NCBI GenBank assembly: GCA_028023455.1
Contig: JAQFVV010000570.1
Span: 241,136 to 305,135 of the forward strand
DNA: 64,000 nucleotides
Source of the DNA: Epiperipatus broadwayi
Taxonomy: Eukaryota > Onychophora > Udeonychophora > Euonychophora > Peripatidae
Direction of reading: 5' to 3'
Shown: positions 8,675-20,279 of the stretch, piece after piece
Layout of the letters: each line of letters begins with the position of its first letter
Numbering within the stretch: the stretch's first letter is position 1
Translations under genes and position numbers: made by a program
Notes under the pieces: generated by a model
Seen by the model: the letters and a program-made list of their open reading frames with translations, nothing else
Database searches by the model: none
What the model was told of the DNA's origin: nothing

Positions 8675-11607
8675 GGAGGCTGTAAAGTCACCAACCAAGG
8701 CAGCGGTTGGTAGCCGAAGGCGGAGGGTGCTAAGAATCCCCTGATTGCGGACCCAGGCTGCCATTTGATGACGACTTTTTATTTAGGTACTTACAACTGC
8801 AGATCACTTTCAAGTGAAGGAAGATTGCAAGAATTAGAAGAAGAACTGTCTTATATTAAATGGGACATTATTGGACTTTGTGAAGTTAGAAGAAAAGGAG
8901 AAGAAACAATTGATTTAAAAAGTGGACATATACTCTATTATAAAGGCACACATATTGGAAATACAAGTGGAGTAGGATTCATTATAAATAAAAAGGGGAA
9001 GAACAATATTGTGGAGATTGATTGTGTATCGGACAGAGTGGCAAGATTAGTTATACAACTTAATAGCAGATACCAAATGCAGATAATTCAGGTTTATGCC
9101 CCAACAAGTTCTCATAGTGATGAAGTAGTAGAAGATTTTTATATGGATGTACAAAAGGCTTTTGATCAGAGTAAACAGCATTTTAAAATTGTTATGGGAG
9201 ACTTTAATGCTATAATTGGTAGACAAATGAAAGATGAAATTGCTGCAGGTAATTTTGGTTATGGTAATAGAAATGAGAGAGGACATAGACTTGTTGAGTT
9301 TGCAGAAAAAGAAAAACTTTATATTATGAATTCATTTTTTGAGAAAAATGTTAAAAGGAAATGGACATAGAAGCATCCAAATGAAGGTACAGCAGAATTG
9401 GATTATATTTTGACTAACAGGAAATACATATTTCAAGATTGTAATGTTCTTAATAAATTTAACATAGGAAGTGATCATTGATTAGTAAGGTGTAAGTTAC
9501 GTGTTAATGTAAAACTAGAGAGACAAAAATTATTAAGAAAAACAATATTTACAGTTGATATTCCTAATCTTCAGAAACATTCTAATGAATTTAAATTAGA
9601 ACTTACAAATAGGTTTCAAGTGTTAGGAGATTTTGAACATGATTCAGATTTGAATGAAATTAATATGAAAATAACTGATACACTTTTAAAAACTGCAACA
9701 AAGATAGCTGGTAGAAAAAAGCAGCAATTGACTAATAAAATTTCTACTGAGACTAGAGAATTTATGAAGAAAAGAAGGAATATGAAGATATACAAAAATG
9801 ATGTATTAAAAAGAATTGAATATCTCGAATTTTGTAAAATGGTATGGAAAAGAGTTGAAAATGATATAAGAAAGTATAACTGTGAAATAGCAAGGAAAGC
9901 TGTAGAAGAAAATAAACATCTCAAGAATGTTAAACAACATTTTGGTATTGGTAGGAAATTTATATCTGCAATAAGAAAAAAAGATGGAATTATTACTAAA
10001 AAGAGAGATGACATCATGAAATTGGTAGAAGATTTTTATCAAGAATTATATAGTAATAAAGAACAAGTACCTCCTATATCTATTACATCTTCCGAATTGC
10101 CTAGAATTTTAAATGAAGAAGTGAGACATGCAATTAAGTGTATGAAGAAAGGAAAGGCTCCAGGAAATGATGGAATTATAATTGATATATTAAAAGAAGC
10201 AGGTGAAGAAATAGAAACAATTTTAGCAAAGTTATATACCAAATGTCTAAATGATAAAGATGTACCGGAAGATTGGAAGAATGCAGTAATAATATTAATA
10301 TTTTAAAAAGGTGATAAAAAAGATATTAGAAATTACAGACCTATCAGCCTTTTATCAGTTTTATATAAAATTTTTACCAAGATAATTACAACTTGTCTAC
10401 AGAAAATATTGGATTTCCACCAACCAAGAGAACAAGCTGGATTTAAAAATGGTTTTAGTACAGTAGATCATATCAAGGTATTGAGAGAAGTTATAGAAAA
10501 GACAAACGAATATGAGTCGTCATTATGTTTTGGATTTGTAGATTATGAAAAGGCATTCGATTCTATACACATTTCTTCAGTGATTAAAGCATTGGATCAT
10601 CAAGGTATAGTTCCAGGATATTGTCATATTTTAAAGAATATTTATAAAAATGCAACAGCAACAATTAGATTACATAATGATACTGGAAAAATCAACATTG
10701 AGAAAGGTGTAAGACAGGGTGACTCCATATCTCCAAAACTCTTTACAGCAGTGCTGCAAGAAGTATTTTGTGGATTAAAATGGGAAACTAAAGGAGTGAA
10801 AGTAAATGGAGAGTATTTAAGTCATTTAGATTTTGCAGATGATGTAGTTGTTTTTGCAAATAATGCTTCAGAGCTGCAGGAAATGTTGCAGGAGTTAGCA
10901 GATGGAAGTAGAAAAGTAGGACTAAAGATAAATGTTAAAAAGACTAAAGTAATGTTTAATCGATTTGCTCAAAATATGAAAATAAAGATTGATTATGAAG
11001 AATTAGAAGAAGTTAACAGTTACAAATACCTTGGTCAGATTATTAATACAGATGGAAACATAATGGAGGAAATTAATCATAGAATTAAACTTGATTGGAG
11101 TGCTTTTGGTAGAAATAACTTGATACTAAAAGAAAATATGCCTATGTGTTTGAAAAGGATGGTTTTTAACAAATGTGTTTTACCAGTTCTTACTTAGGGA
11201 TCTGAAACTTGGACACTTAATAGAAGAGCAATACAGAGACTTCAGACCACTCAAAGGAGTATGGAGAGATGTATGTTGGGAGTAACAAGAAGAGATCGAA
11301 AATGCAATGTATGGGTAAGACAACAAACAGGTGTTACTGACCTTATTGAAAAAATTAAAAGATTGAAATGGAGTTGGGCTGGACATATTGCTAGAAGAGA
11401 AGATAATAGATGGACAATTGAAATTTTAAACTGGATTCCAAGAGATTGTAAAAGACCCAGAAAGAGACCAAATGTGAGATGGATGGATGAAATAAGAAAA
11501 TGTGCAGGGGTATTGTGGAGAAGAGAAGCTAAAGATCGGAGAAGATGGATTAAACTTGGAGAGACCTTCATCCTGCAGTGGATTGATAATGGTTGATGAT
11601 GATGATG
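8675..11607 (+). mobile_element. Near full-length RTE/BovB-like LINE, inserted in a PLE
   Basis: The element has a short GC-richer 5' leader (about 8,675-8,767), one long reading frame, and a 3' end of TGATGATGATG right after the stop codon. Short TGA/GAT-type 3' tails are characteristic of RTE-clade LINEs. PLE sequence on the minus strand flanks it on both sides. The exact 5' boundary is uncertain by about 20 bases and I did not find a clear target-site duplication. Other, more decayed copies of the same family lie at 30,885, 41,265, 42,690 and 47,170. Confidence 0.85.
8768..11596 (+). pseudogene. RTE endonuclease/reverse transcriptase ORF with four in-frame stops and no frameshift
   Basis: The protein would copy the element by target-primed reverse transcription: the N-terminal apurinic-type endonuclease nicks DNA and the RT extends from the nick. 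The first ATG (8,768) gives MTTFYLGTYNCRSL, a typical endonuclease start. Catalytic-type motifs follow: IIGLCEVRR (catalytic Glu), GDFNAIIG (9,197 onward) and SDH just before 9,479. The RT part has SYRPISLL-like NYRPISLL, FVDYEKAFDSIH, GVRQGDSISPKLF, and FADD at 10,831-10,842, the active-site Asp pair. The C-terminus (GHIARREDNRWTI and CKRPRKRPNVRWMDE) is typical of RTE/BovB. All 942 codons share one frame; stops are at 9,368 (TAG), 9,479 (TGA), 10,304 (TAA) and 11,195 (TAG). The copy is therefore dead but comparatively young. Confidence 0.9.
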
Positions 11608-12230
11608 TAAGAATAAATAGCTGATGAATTGGATTTTTCTCTGACTGCCAGAATGTGTTCTTTTTTCTAATATTTTCTCTGATTAGTCTGTCCAATATAT
11701 GAATGTGAACAGACCTTACATGGAATTTTATATAGACCTTGATACTTCAAAGAAATTTTATCTTTAGGAAGTGAAAATATTTCATTTTTTTTAAAAAGTA
11801 GTGTAAACTATGTGAATATTATTTTTCCTTAGAATGTTACCAATTCTATCAGTTACTCTTTTTATATATGGCAAAATTGTCTTCATTTCTGATATATCAA
11901 AATCTTTTTTTATATGAAAAAGCCCTATTAATAATGCTGTTACTAAAACCATTATCAAGAAGCATTTTATTAGTAGCAGAAATGTTTTGGAGAAAATGGC
12001 TATCATCAGGAAATCTTTTCATTCTATCCAACAATGTCTTTGCCATTGAAAATAGTTGTGCAGAATGGGTGATGAAAAAAATATAGATACCTCCCAAAGT
12101 GTGTTGGTTTTTTATATATACAATGGCATAAAGAACCATCCTTCTTTTTTTAATTAAAACATCTAAAAAAGGCAATTAGTTATTTTTTTTATTTCACAAT
12201 AATATATATGAAATACCATGTAGGGATAAT
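11608..12230 (-). pseudogene. Antisense PLE relic: RT C-terminus and GIY-YIG endonuclease
   Basis: On the minus strand, PFLDVLIKK (about 12,175 downward) marks the RT region typical of Penelope-like elements, followed by VYIKNQHT, a LLDRMKRFPDD segment and LLDNGFSNSIINR. A second frame then reads ILPYIKRVTDRIGNILRKNN, the linker before the endonuclease. A third reads GLYKIPCKVC and YIGQTNQ (about 11,740 to 11,683), the GIY-YIG nuclease signature with its Cys pair. The order RT, linker, GIY-YIG is diagnostic of endonuclease-bearing PLEs. Several frameshifts show it is inactive. The reading continues at 8,674 on the other side of the RTE insertion. Sequence upstream of about 12,230 is not recognisable. 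Confidence 0.8.
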
Positions 12231-13320
12231 TAAAATAACTACCAAGGAAAGTGATTGGCAGGATTATATATTCAGATAAAAAATTTCAATGTCCATCTCC
12301 ATACTGATATTTACTAAACTGTAATGAAACATGGGGAGTTTTGACCTTGTATAGGATTTTCATAATTTTTTCAAACAACTACTGAAAGCATAATATTAAT
12401 ATAAATAATTTTATTTTATTAATAATGCTTTTAAGAATTAGTTTAATAATAATTGGTAAACATTAAATGTTAGTACTAAACATATGTCAGTCTTAGAATT
12501 CAAAATCCTTGTATGTTTCTGCTATAAATTATTTTGATTTTGAAGCAGTTTTTTAATCTGTAGTTTTGAGCTACATATAATTATACTTTTAATTAGGTAT
12601 TAATTATACATTTTAAAAAATCTTGTCCACAGCATTATATTTCCAGTTTTACTGTATATGTCAGAATATATAATAATTAGTCATAAATCATTTCTTAAAT
12701 TAACATATTGTGTTTCTAAACATTTCTCCTTGACCTTATCACTTTCTTTGCTTCTCTAAGCTTACAACTTTTGATACATTTGTAAAAACATTAAGTAATT
12801 ATGCATATAGAATAATTTTATATTGTATTAAAAGATTGTATTTTGGTTTTCATGAAATATTCTGCAACATGTATGCATCAATCTATTATTTTCTTTTTTG
12901 GTTTTTACTAATAAATAATATTAGTGTTTTAGAAATGTTTATATGCATAACAGATAATATTTAACTTTATATCATAGTTTAATATTATTACTGCTTCATA
13001 TACCTTAGGGTATATTTTATATATAATTTGGTAATTAGAAAAACTTTCATTTTTCAGACAGAAAAACATCAAACCAAAGTACTACTTAAAGTAATATAAG
13101 ATTAATCATGATATGGCTGTCTTTTAAATTCCATTTTCATTTCAAAAACTATAATAATATGAGAAAGCAAAAATAAAATAATTTTATAAACAAGCAGATG
13201 ACAATATGAGAAATAGTATATCTATTTTTTTTTTAAAAAAGCCACAGTAATTAAAAAATTCAATTTATATTTTGTAAGTAAAATATTATAATTAAGTGAT
13301 TAATAATATATTGCCTATAT
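12231..13320. other. AT-rich spacer
   Basis: No repeat pair, coding frame or RNA gene is seen; ends in a (CA)n(TA)n run at about 13,325-13,352. Confidence 0.5.
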
Positions 13321-13337
13321 GACATACACACACACAC

Positions 13338-13930
13338 ATATATATATATATTATAACAGTATGGAGTCTCAGGGGTGAACCTGGTGTAATGGCATTCATC
13401 ATCATCAACCCCAGTTAATGAATTAATCTAAATTTAAATATAAATTCCCAGCATTACTCAAAAGTAATAATCATTCTTTATCATGAATGATCGACAATAA
13501 AATCAACAGTCAATCTTGTAACTAGATTTAAAATGCATCTACTATAGACAAGAGTAATTATTTAGCTCTTGCCAGCTTGGGACAGATTATTTAAACATTA
13601 ATTTGGATGCACAAACCCAAGTGCTAATCCATTAGAATATATAATAATAAAAACAATAATGCAGGGATAATAAAACATGCTGATCATCATCAATGCTCTG
13701 GCCACTTAGTACCTTTAATATACAGGCCAACTATAAACTTAATTTTTAATAAATACTAAACTAAATAAAATGTAGTACATGGACTTTAAAGGATATCCTC
13801 TTTGTGCTAATCCAGAATCATCATCAACTGGATGCCTATAAACAGCCATTATGAATGAATCTAGCTCAGGAACAAAAGCTCTATAACTGTTACTGTGACC
13901 AAGAGATATAATACTAACATGTAATATTTT
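13338..13930. repeat. Repeat family B, copy 1
   Basis: Begins right after a (CA)n(TA)n run with TTATAACAGTATGG and aligns with 54,600-55,345. Shared blocks are AAAAGTAATAATCATTC, TCATGAATGATC, a TCATCATCAATGCTCTGGCC block near 13,685, GCCAACTATAAACT near 13,727, GTAGTACATGGACTT near 13,772, and CTAGCTCAGGAA near 13,861. No coding capacity is seen. If the TA run is the 3' tail, the element points to the minus strand. Confidence 0.8.
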
Positions 13931-14975
13931 AAAACTGTTTAAGATTGAGTAAATTCACTGGAATAACTTTAACAATGACTTTAACAATGAAATATCAATT
14001 TATTAATAACAATTAAAATGAAATTAAGGTCTTCTATCATAAATTAAGCCTTCTGATTTTTTACCAATTCAAAAAAAAATCACATTTTAATTTACAAATA
14101 TGTCAGTACATAAAATCACTTATATATAAGCATATAGATGTAAAATATAATAATTTATGAAATATATTTGAATTGTCATATAATAATAAAAAATATGATT
14201 AATTTTAATATATATCTGTCTACCTAACACTCATCTATATAAGCACAAAGACATGCCATAAGATATGGAAACTGTCATATAATAATAATAAAATCACATT
14301 TAATGATTCATAAATAATGACTGTTTTCACATATATGTGGGTACACATGAAAATGTGTGCACACTAATGTTTATATCATATTTTAATTTGTCAAAATAAT
14401 AAAATTATTAAAAACAAAGTAAAGTTTTCACACTTAATTATAAGTATGTATAAAATTCATGCATGTGTACATATAAAAAAATAATATAAATCAGTTATTC
14501 ATTTATTATCTAATGATAAAAAAAATTTTTTTTCTTTTTTAAAAAAAGTAATATTAATTCTTTGACAGTTCTTCATAAAAGTTTTTTTTTTCTTTTTAAT
14601 AGGTTATTCTTGAATAATTATAAATGACTCTTAAAAAATATACTCCAGCAAGTCTTTTGTTTGTTACCTAATCTAAAACAATTTTTGGGGGAAAGTTTTC
14701 TTTTGTTAACAAAATATACTGGAAACGCATCTTACTTTTTGTTGAGTAAAAATGGGTGGTGTAAATTGCATAAATTTGCATACACCTAAATTATATATAT
14801 GTTTAACCAGAACATCTATCATACACTATGAATATGGAAAACAGACATTCCCAAAAGCATTTAGCATTTATATTTTTGTTTTTTCTTTTATTGTAGCTTC
14901 ACATAGTTGTGTTTTCATGCAATATAGACATTTTAAAAAATTTGTAATTTAAAAAAAATTACAATTGTTATTTTC
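13931..14975. other. AT-rich spacer
   Basis: Two similar GTCATATAATAATAA blocks (about 14,176 and 14,274) hint at a degraded local duplication. Small ORFs here are AT-driven and not supported as genes. Confidence 0.45.
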
Positions 14976-14979
14976 ACTA

Positions 14980-15960
14980 AAGAAATTATTTAAAATAACT
15001 CACCAGCTATACTTAATTATATATAATGCAATATTTTTATCTGTGCCCTTCTGTATATTGATAAAACAGTATACATATTAAGTGATTCTTCAGCAAGCTG
15101 ATGAACTCTCTAGGTAAGCTAGGCCCTTTTAAAACAGAAGACTGGCTTGTTGTCATCTTTGGAAAAGGTATAATCTGATAACTGTTTACTACATACAGCC
15201 AATCAGCTTTATTTAATCTCATGTTGGATAGACTTCAGGCATACCATCTAGTACATAATATGAGCTATAGAAAAGACACAAAAGCTGAGCCTTTCTTCCA
15301 TGTGAATCCAAACTCTACTGTTGTGAACTAGTAACTGCAGCTGGATTCATGTCCTTTGCTTTTGGTTATCTATTCATAGTAACTGTCATAATCTGTAAAA
15401 CTCCAAAAAACTTCCCTCTAATCTTTTTTTTTTATCTTTTCATAGTCGGGCTGAAATTTAAAAACACAATAATTAAAAAGAAGTATTCTCTATCTTAATT
15501 GGAAAAAGTTAATGATTCTTTTCAATTTACCTTAATCCTTTGGAAAACAAATTTGTAGGATCTTTATCACAATATGTTATGCAAGCTTTAATTAAAAAAT
15601 TCTTTAATCAAAGCAGACAATGGAATTTTATAACTACCAATTTATCTATTTTAACACAAAAACATGCTTTTCATTTCAAAATCAGAATTAATGATGTATT
15701 AATTAAATATTTTTAAATATTTAATTTATAATAATTTTTTAAAATCAAAATTATTTAATCCTTAACTGTTATTCCAGTATAATATAGAAAATACATAAAT
15801 TTTTTGTTTGTGTTTATTTCTACTTTTATATACATACAATAAAATTTTGTGTTTATTTCTACTTTTTCTTTCAACTTTATATATACATATGCACACACAC
15901 TACTAGGCTAATGTATGCTATGAAACATAACCATATCAATATACATATATATATATATAT
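14980..15960. repeat. Repeat family F, copy 2
   Basis: Aligns with 7,440-8,300 over its length (see that entry for landmarks). It carries about 100 bp more than copy 1, including a duplicated TGTTTATTTCTACTTTT block near 15,810-15,860. It ends in a (TA)n run at about 15,945-15,962. Confidence 0.75.
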
Positions 15961-16150
15961 AATACAGTGACCAACTCTTCATATAGTAGTATCACCCACC
16001 ACCCAGTGCAAGCCACAGTAATGAATGGAAACAAGAAAGTTTGTGCATAAAATGCCTATGTAATGCTAATCAACCAATATCTCAGACTAATTTGATTTCT
16101 CGCTTGTGGCTTTTGTCAGTGGGGAACCTTAAATTTAGAGTTCTGCACTA
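15961..16150. repeat. Unassigned GC-richer segment following a (TA)n run
   Basis: Starts with ATACAGTGACC directly after the TA run, like families B and C, and has near-balanced composition up to about 16,140. No second copy was found in this window, so calling it a repeat is inference from its boundary. Confidence 0.35.
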
Positions 16151-16280
16151 CCTTTTTTTTAACTGTAAAGCTATGAGTCCAATATGAAAATACCATGTTT
16201 TCAACCGAGCTCACTCATTTATATAGACATATAGACAAAAAGATAAAAGATGACTGCTGGAGAATTGCATTAAATCCTAA

Positions 16281-16800
16281 TATCTAGATGCAGTGCTCTC
16301 AGATCCCATGTTCCTCACTGATGAAAACCATAAGCTAAAAACTAATATGGGGATATTGGATGAGTATGCACTAGATAGGGGTTTTATTTACAAATCTTCC
16401 ATCCATCAACTACTATGGCTTGCACTACTATATGGAAAGTGTGACATTGTTTTAACAGCTTGTGTAAACATACAAAATAGTGATTAAGTGGTGTGTAATG
16501 GTTTAAAATCATTTCTGTCAATGAGATGATGATAAATATGGTTATTAAAGAACCAATGACACCAAAATGCATTTAGATCTGTATGACCATATAAATAAAT
16601 AAGCTTGAATTAAACACATTCTTTTAATTTTGGACTCATAGCTTTATATATCTAGGTGTAGTACTCTCAGATTCAAGACTCAAAACCGATAAAAGCCAAA
16701 AGCTAGAAACTAGTCTGGAAAGATTGGATAAATAGATACCAGATAAGGATTGCATCCATTGATTACTATGATCTTGCACTAGGAGATATTATTATATGGC
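16281..16800 (+). pseudogene. Duplicated LINE-like RT fragment (two copies, 16,281-16,440 and 16,645-16,800)
   Basis: Two segments of about 155 bp are clearly homologous at DNA level: both carry CTAG.TG.AGT.CTCTCAGAT, CCAAAAGCTA-like and TGCACTA blocks. The second reads YLGVVLSDSRLKTDKSQKLE, close to the 'YLGV.LS.D' segment after the RT core in many LINEs; the first reads ALLYGKC near its end, close to the 'LLYG.E.W' that comes later in the same proteins. Both have stops or frame changes. The LINE clade cannot be told from so little. Confidence 0.45.
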
Positions 16801-17979
16801 AGAAGTGTCCAAGACATCGACTGCATTTCTTTTCTTTTTTTTGTAAAATTTGCATGTAATTTATTTTAATATAATTCTAAAACAATATTTTTTTTTTCTT
16901 AAATTTTTTTTAAAATTCAGGACCAGCTTTAGAAAATAATTATTTATATGTAATTTAAAATTGTAATTTAATAAATATTTTATAAAGCAGCATAGACAAA
17001 TTATAATACTAGAGGGAGCTGAGATAATTTAACTTTTTGTCTGATGAATTTTCTTATTGGCCAGATTGAGTAAAAATTTGGATGATTTGATTCATTAAAT
17101 ATGGATCTAGCCAATTTCCTTTCTGAAATATATTAATGTCCAGTGATCAGAATTGTTTTAATTTGGCTTCTAAAAATTGAATTATTTTACATTTAAATCA
17201 GTTAAATGTAACAAAAAATTTAAAATAATGTTAATAACTGAAGAAACACTTATGAAAAATAGCCTGCAGTAAAACAAAGGAAATATATTTCAACCAATCA
17301 TTATGTGAAAACACGGGTAATTTCTTGTGTCTTAGAAATTACAATAGCTGATTATTCACTTCTATTGTCTTTTCTTCATCTAAAATTAAATATTTTAAAT
17401 AAAAATCTAAATCTAGCCACATTATTAGTCAATATAGTGTAAAAAGTAATCATAAAATCCATAAATATTTATAAAAATAGTTGCGTTTTGCTAGCTATGA
17501 CAGAATGTCATTGATATGCAAATAGAAGGTCATTATTCACTTGTCTTGAATAGCGGTTCAGCACTTATTCTTGTAAAATTTACAAATATTCAAATGAAAG
17601 TTTATATTTAGGTAAATTAATATAAAAACTTAATTATGAATGTAAAAAATTATGAGAAATATATTTATTTACATTCAAAATCTATTATGAAAGCATAAAA
17701 CATTTTGTTGTGATTTCTGACTTTGACAATTAGAAATGCCTGGAGCACAATAGCTGAAGTTGATAGTCAGTGCTTTACAGCACTTTACAAGGGAAAATAT
17801 ATGGGACTATATACAATAAACCACAATCAGAAATCGATTTTTTGAGAAAAATACTGCCGAATAGCAGATTTTTTGGAATTAAAATTTAAATACTGATGAA
17901 GCTATGAATTTACAATAAAATAAGCAAAAATGCAAACAACAATGGCTAATAGATGGTGCAAAATTTTTCTGTTTTCCAG
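16801..17979. other. AT-rich spacer
   Basis: No recognised feature up to the exon-like segment at 17,980. Confidence 0.45.
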
Positions 17980-18081
17980 TTTGAAGTCCTGAAAAAACAG
18001 TCACCCTCAGATACACTTTCACCAAAAAAGTTGCCCCCAATGTCTAAAAGTTTGCTCACCCATGCTATGTGGAGAGCTTGT
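17980..18081 (+). other. Candidate internal coding exon, 102 bp (34 codons, phase 0-0)
   Basis: A good acceptor (pyrimidine-rich TTTTTCTGTTTTCCAG ending at 17,979) and a good donor (TGT|GTAAGC, intron GT at 18,082) bracket exactly 102 bases, a multiple of three. The plus frame is open throughout and has rich composition (FEVLKKQSPSDTLSPKKL, then PPMSKSLLTHAMWRAC), unlike the Lys/Ile/Asn/Phe-biased frames around it. Several Ser-Pro pairs suggest a flexible, phosphorylatable linker. I do not recognise the protein. If real, the window lies inside a host gene with very long introns. Chance remains possible because no second exon on the plus strand was found. Confidence 0.4.
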
Positions 18082-18508
18082 GTAAGCACAGGAAATGGTG
18101 ATCATGTGATGTTTATTGGTTATATTTTGATTTGTGTAATTTTTTTTAAATGTACAATGAAAGTTGATTTTTGTTGTTTCAAATTATTTATCTGTAATTT
18201 AATTAAGGTTAAAAATTGGAAAGAATAAAAAAACAGACACGCTGATTACTAATCCAGTTAAACATAAGGAATTCCAAAGTAAAAGATCACAATTAGTAAA
18301 GTCTTTCTAACTCTAATTAAAGATGGTGGAAAGAATATGCTAAAAAAAAAACTTTGTAACAGAAAGTTAAAAATAAATGTATAAGATTATAAACCTAAGC
18401 ATCATGATAATAATAACATGCGCAGAAGTTGCAAAACTGGATCGAGGTATAAAAATAAGAGGATAACTTCGATCTGGGTCTTTTCATTTATCTTCTGGTT
18501 ATGTGTTT

Positions 18509-18741
18509 TTAGAGTTGGAGGTTTCCATGAGAGTGACCTGGTGCAGTGAAATGCATCTGCACAGGAACACTACTCACTTGCTGAATGGAGTCATCATGCA
18601 AGAATGAAAATGAAGCCTTGTGAAGACCATCTTTTGCAACAAAGAGATTGTCACAATCGTACTTTTTGCTCCAGCTATGGAATGGACCAGAAAAGTGAAG
18701 ATGCCAGCAAGAGAGTTCAATGAGCTCAGGATCCAATGAAT
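18509..18741 (-). other. GC-richer island with a 76-codon minus-strand open frame
   Basis: The minus strand is open from an AG (18,742) to TAA at 18,509-18,511. It reads LDPELIELSCWHLHFSGPFH, then KKYDCDNLFVAKDGLH, ending in PGHSHGNLQL. There is no ATG start. The composition is protein-like. On the plus strand the same island is bracketed by an acceptor-like TGTGTTTTTAG and a donor-like CCA|GTAAGC but every plus frame has stops. It could be a terminal exon on the minus strand, a non-coding exon on the plus strand, or a fragment of an unrecognised repeat. Identity unknown. Confidence 0.3.
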
Positions 18742-18759
18742 CTACACAAACTTACCAGT

Positions 18760-19435
18760 AAGCTTAACTATTCATATCCTGATTGTCACTAATGAACTAT
18801 TTGCAATTTATAAGCTTATAATATAACCCCAATAGAGAGATTCCCTGATTTATGAGACATTTTGATCCCTGGATTATTTTATAAAGAGAGTACAGAAAGG
18901 AATGGACAGTGTTAATTATGTAAAGTGATTACATGGATTAGTGTGCATGTCCTTTCTAATTAGTAATAATAATTTATCATTAAATATTTTAATTGTAAAA
19001 TGAAATATTTACTTTAAAAATCACTTTCATCTGTACATTATTAATTTTAGTTATTTATTTTAGTTTATTAGAACTTAAATTGGTTTATGCTTAAATGTAT
19101 AATTTACCTTTGTCAATAGTTATTAAGCCCGGAAATAATATTCTCTAAAAAAATAAAGTTATGGAAAATAATAACCCTGATCTTTTAGTTATTTGCACCA
19201 AAATTATGGGATGCGAAGAAGTTAGGAGTCTATTGATTATGGTGCCCTCTTATAAATTAAAACTAACTTTGTCGGCAATTCTTGTCATAATAATTAGTAG
19301 GCCAGTTAATCAGGAAATATAACTGTTTTTGGAAATAGGAACAAGATATGTCTTTCTTCATAGCTTGATTAACTTTCACTTTATAGTGTGTGAAATAAGG
19401 CCTATCAGAAACTAGCAAAATGTGATGAACATTAC
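18760..19435. other. AT-rich spacer
   Basis: Nothing recognised. Confidence 0.45.
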
Positions 19436-20035
19436 AATATATATATATATATTATACTGGTTAACGTTTATTCCCTTAATATGAGCATGCGCATAAACTG
19501 AACATGAGGGGAAATATGGCAACATGCCGGAGTAAGAAGAAATTCAAAACTTTACCATAACAATGTTATGGACACAGAAGATACTTATGGAAAGGTTGAC
19601 TCTTACATAATTTTGGGGGATGACTCTAAATCAACCACTCCCAGAAGGAAATTTAACTCTCCTCATGAAAGGATATGCAAGTTCAAATGATATTAGGGCA
19701 TGTGCCAATAAATAATTATTCATAAAAAAAATAATAAATAAGTATCCTCGTGAAAATAGGGATTTAGGTTCCGGTAAGAAGGTATCCCATTCGCTAGCTC
19801 AGCATACTCTTATACTCAGTTAAAAGAATTGGGGCTCGGAAAACTCGCATAACTAACTAATATGGGGTTAGAGAAAGTAAATGATGGAAAAAAATATGGA
19901 ATATATGGCAGTAGTCGCTTTAAATTATAAAATCTTTTATTAAACCAATACCCCCTACCATTTATAACATAAATACAAAATTAATATCCCCAGATTGAAT
20001 AAATATACAAACGAATATTATACACTACACAAATC
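19436..20035. repeat. Repeat family C, copy 1
   Basis: Starts after a (TA)n run with TTATACTGG and aligns with 50,785-51,340. Shared blocks include GAGCATGC.CGCATA, GAACATGA, AATATGGCA.CAT, TTGACTCTTACATA, CTCCTGAAAGGATATG (one change here), and CAGCTCAGCATCCTCTT-like CTAGCTCAGCATACTCTT. No coding capacity seen. As in family B, the TA run may be the 3' tail of a minus-oriented element. Confidence 0.75.
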
Positions 20036-20279
20036 ATATTAATAAAACAAAACTAATCATAAAGAAATACTTAATAGAGCAATAATTAGATTAAATGAAA
20101 GAAAAAATTTTTCTTAAATCAAAAAATGTATTAAATAATTATACATGCAAATAAAAAAAAATTAACAAGTTATATACAGGTGTGTTTATGTATGTATGTA
20201 CATGAAATATATATTTATGAAATGGGTATTAAATTTAAAATAAATAAACACAAAAAAATAGTGTACCCGATAAAGTCTA

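Noticed and set aside
9047-10242. Minus-strand ORFs overlapping the RTE (for example 9,616-10,017)
   Set aside because: They are antisense shadows of the RTE coding frame, rich in Phe, Ile, Ser and Leu, with no independent support.
11251-11695. Minus-strand ORFs over the RTE 3' end
   Set aside because: Shadows of the conserved RTE C-terminus; part of one contains wrong-frame PLE sequence.
18512-18755. Plus-strand coding exon across the GC-rich island
   Set aside because: Splice-like borders exist, but all three plus frames contain stops within the island.
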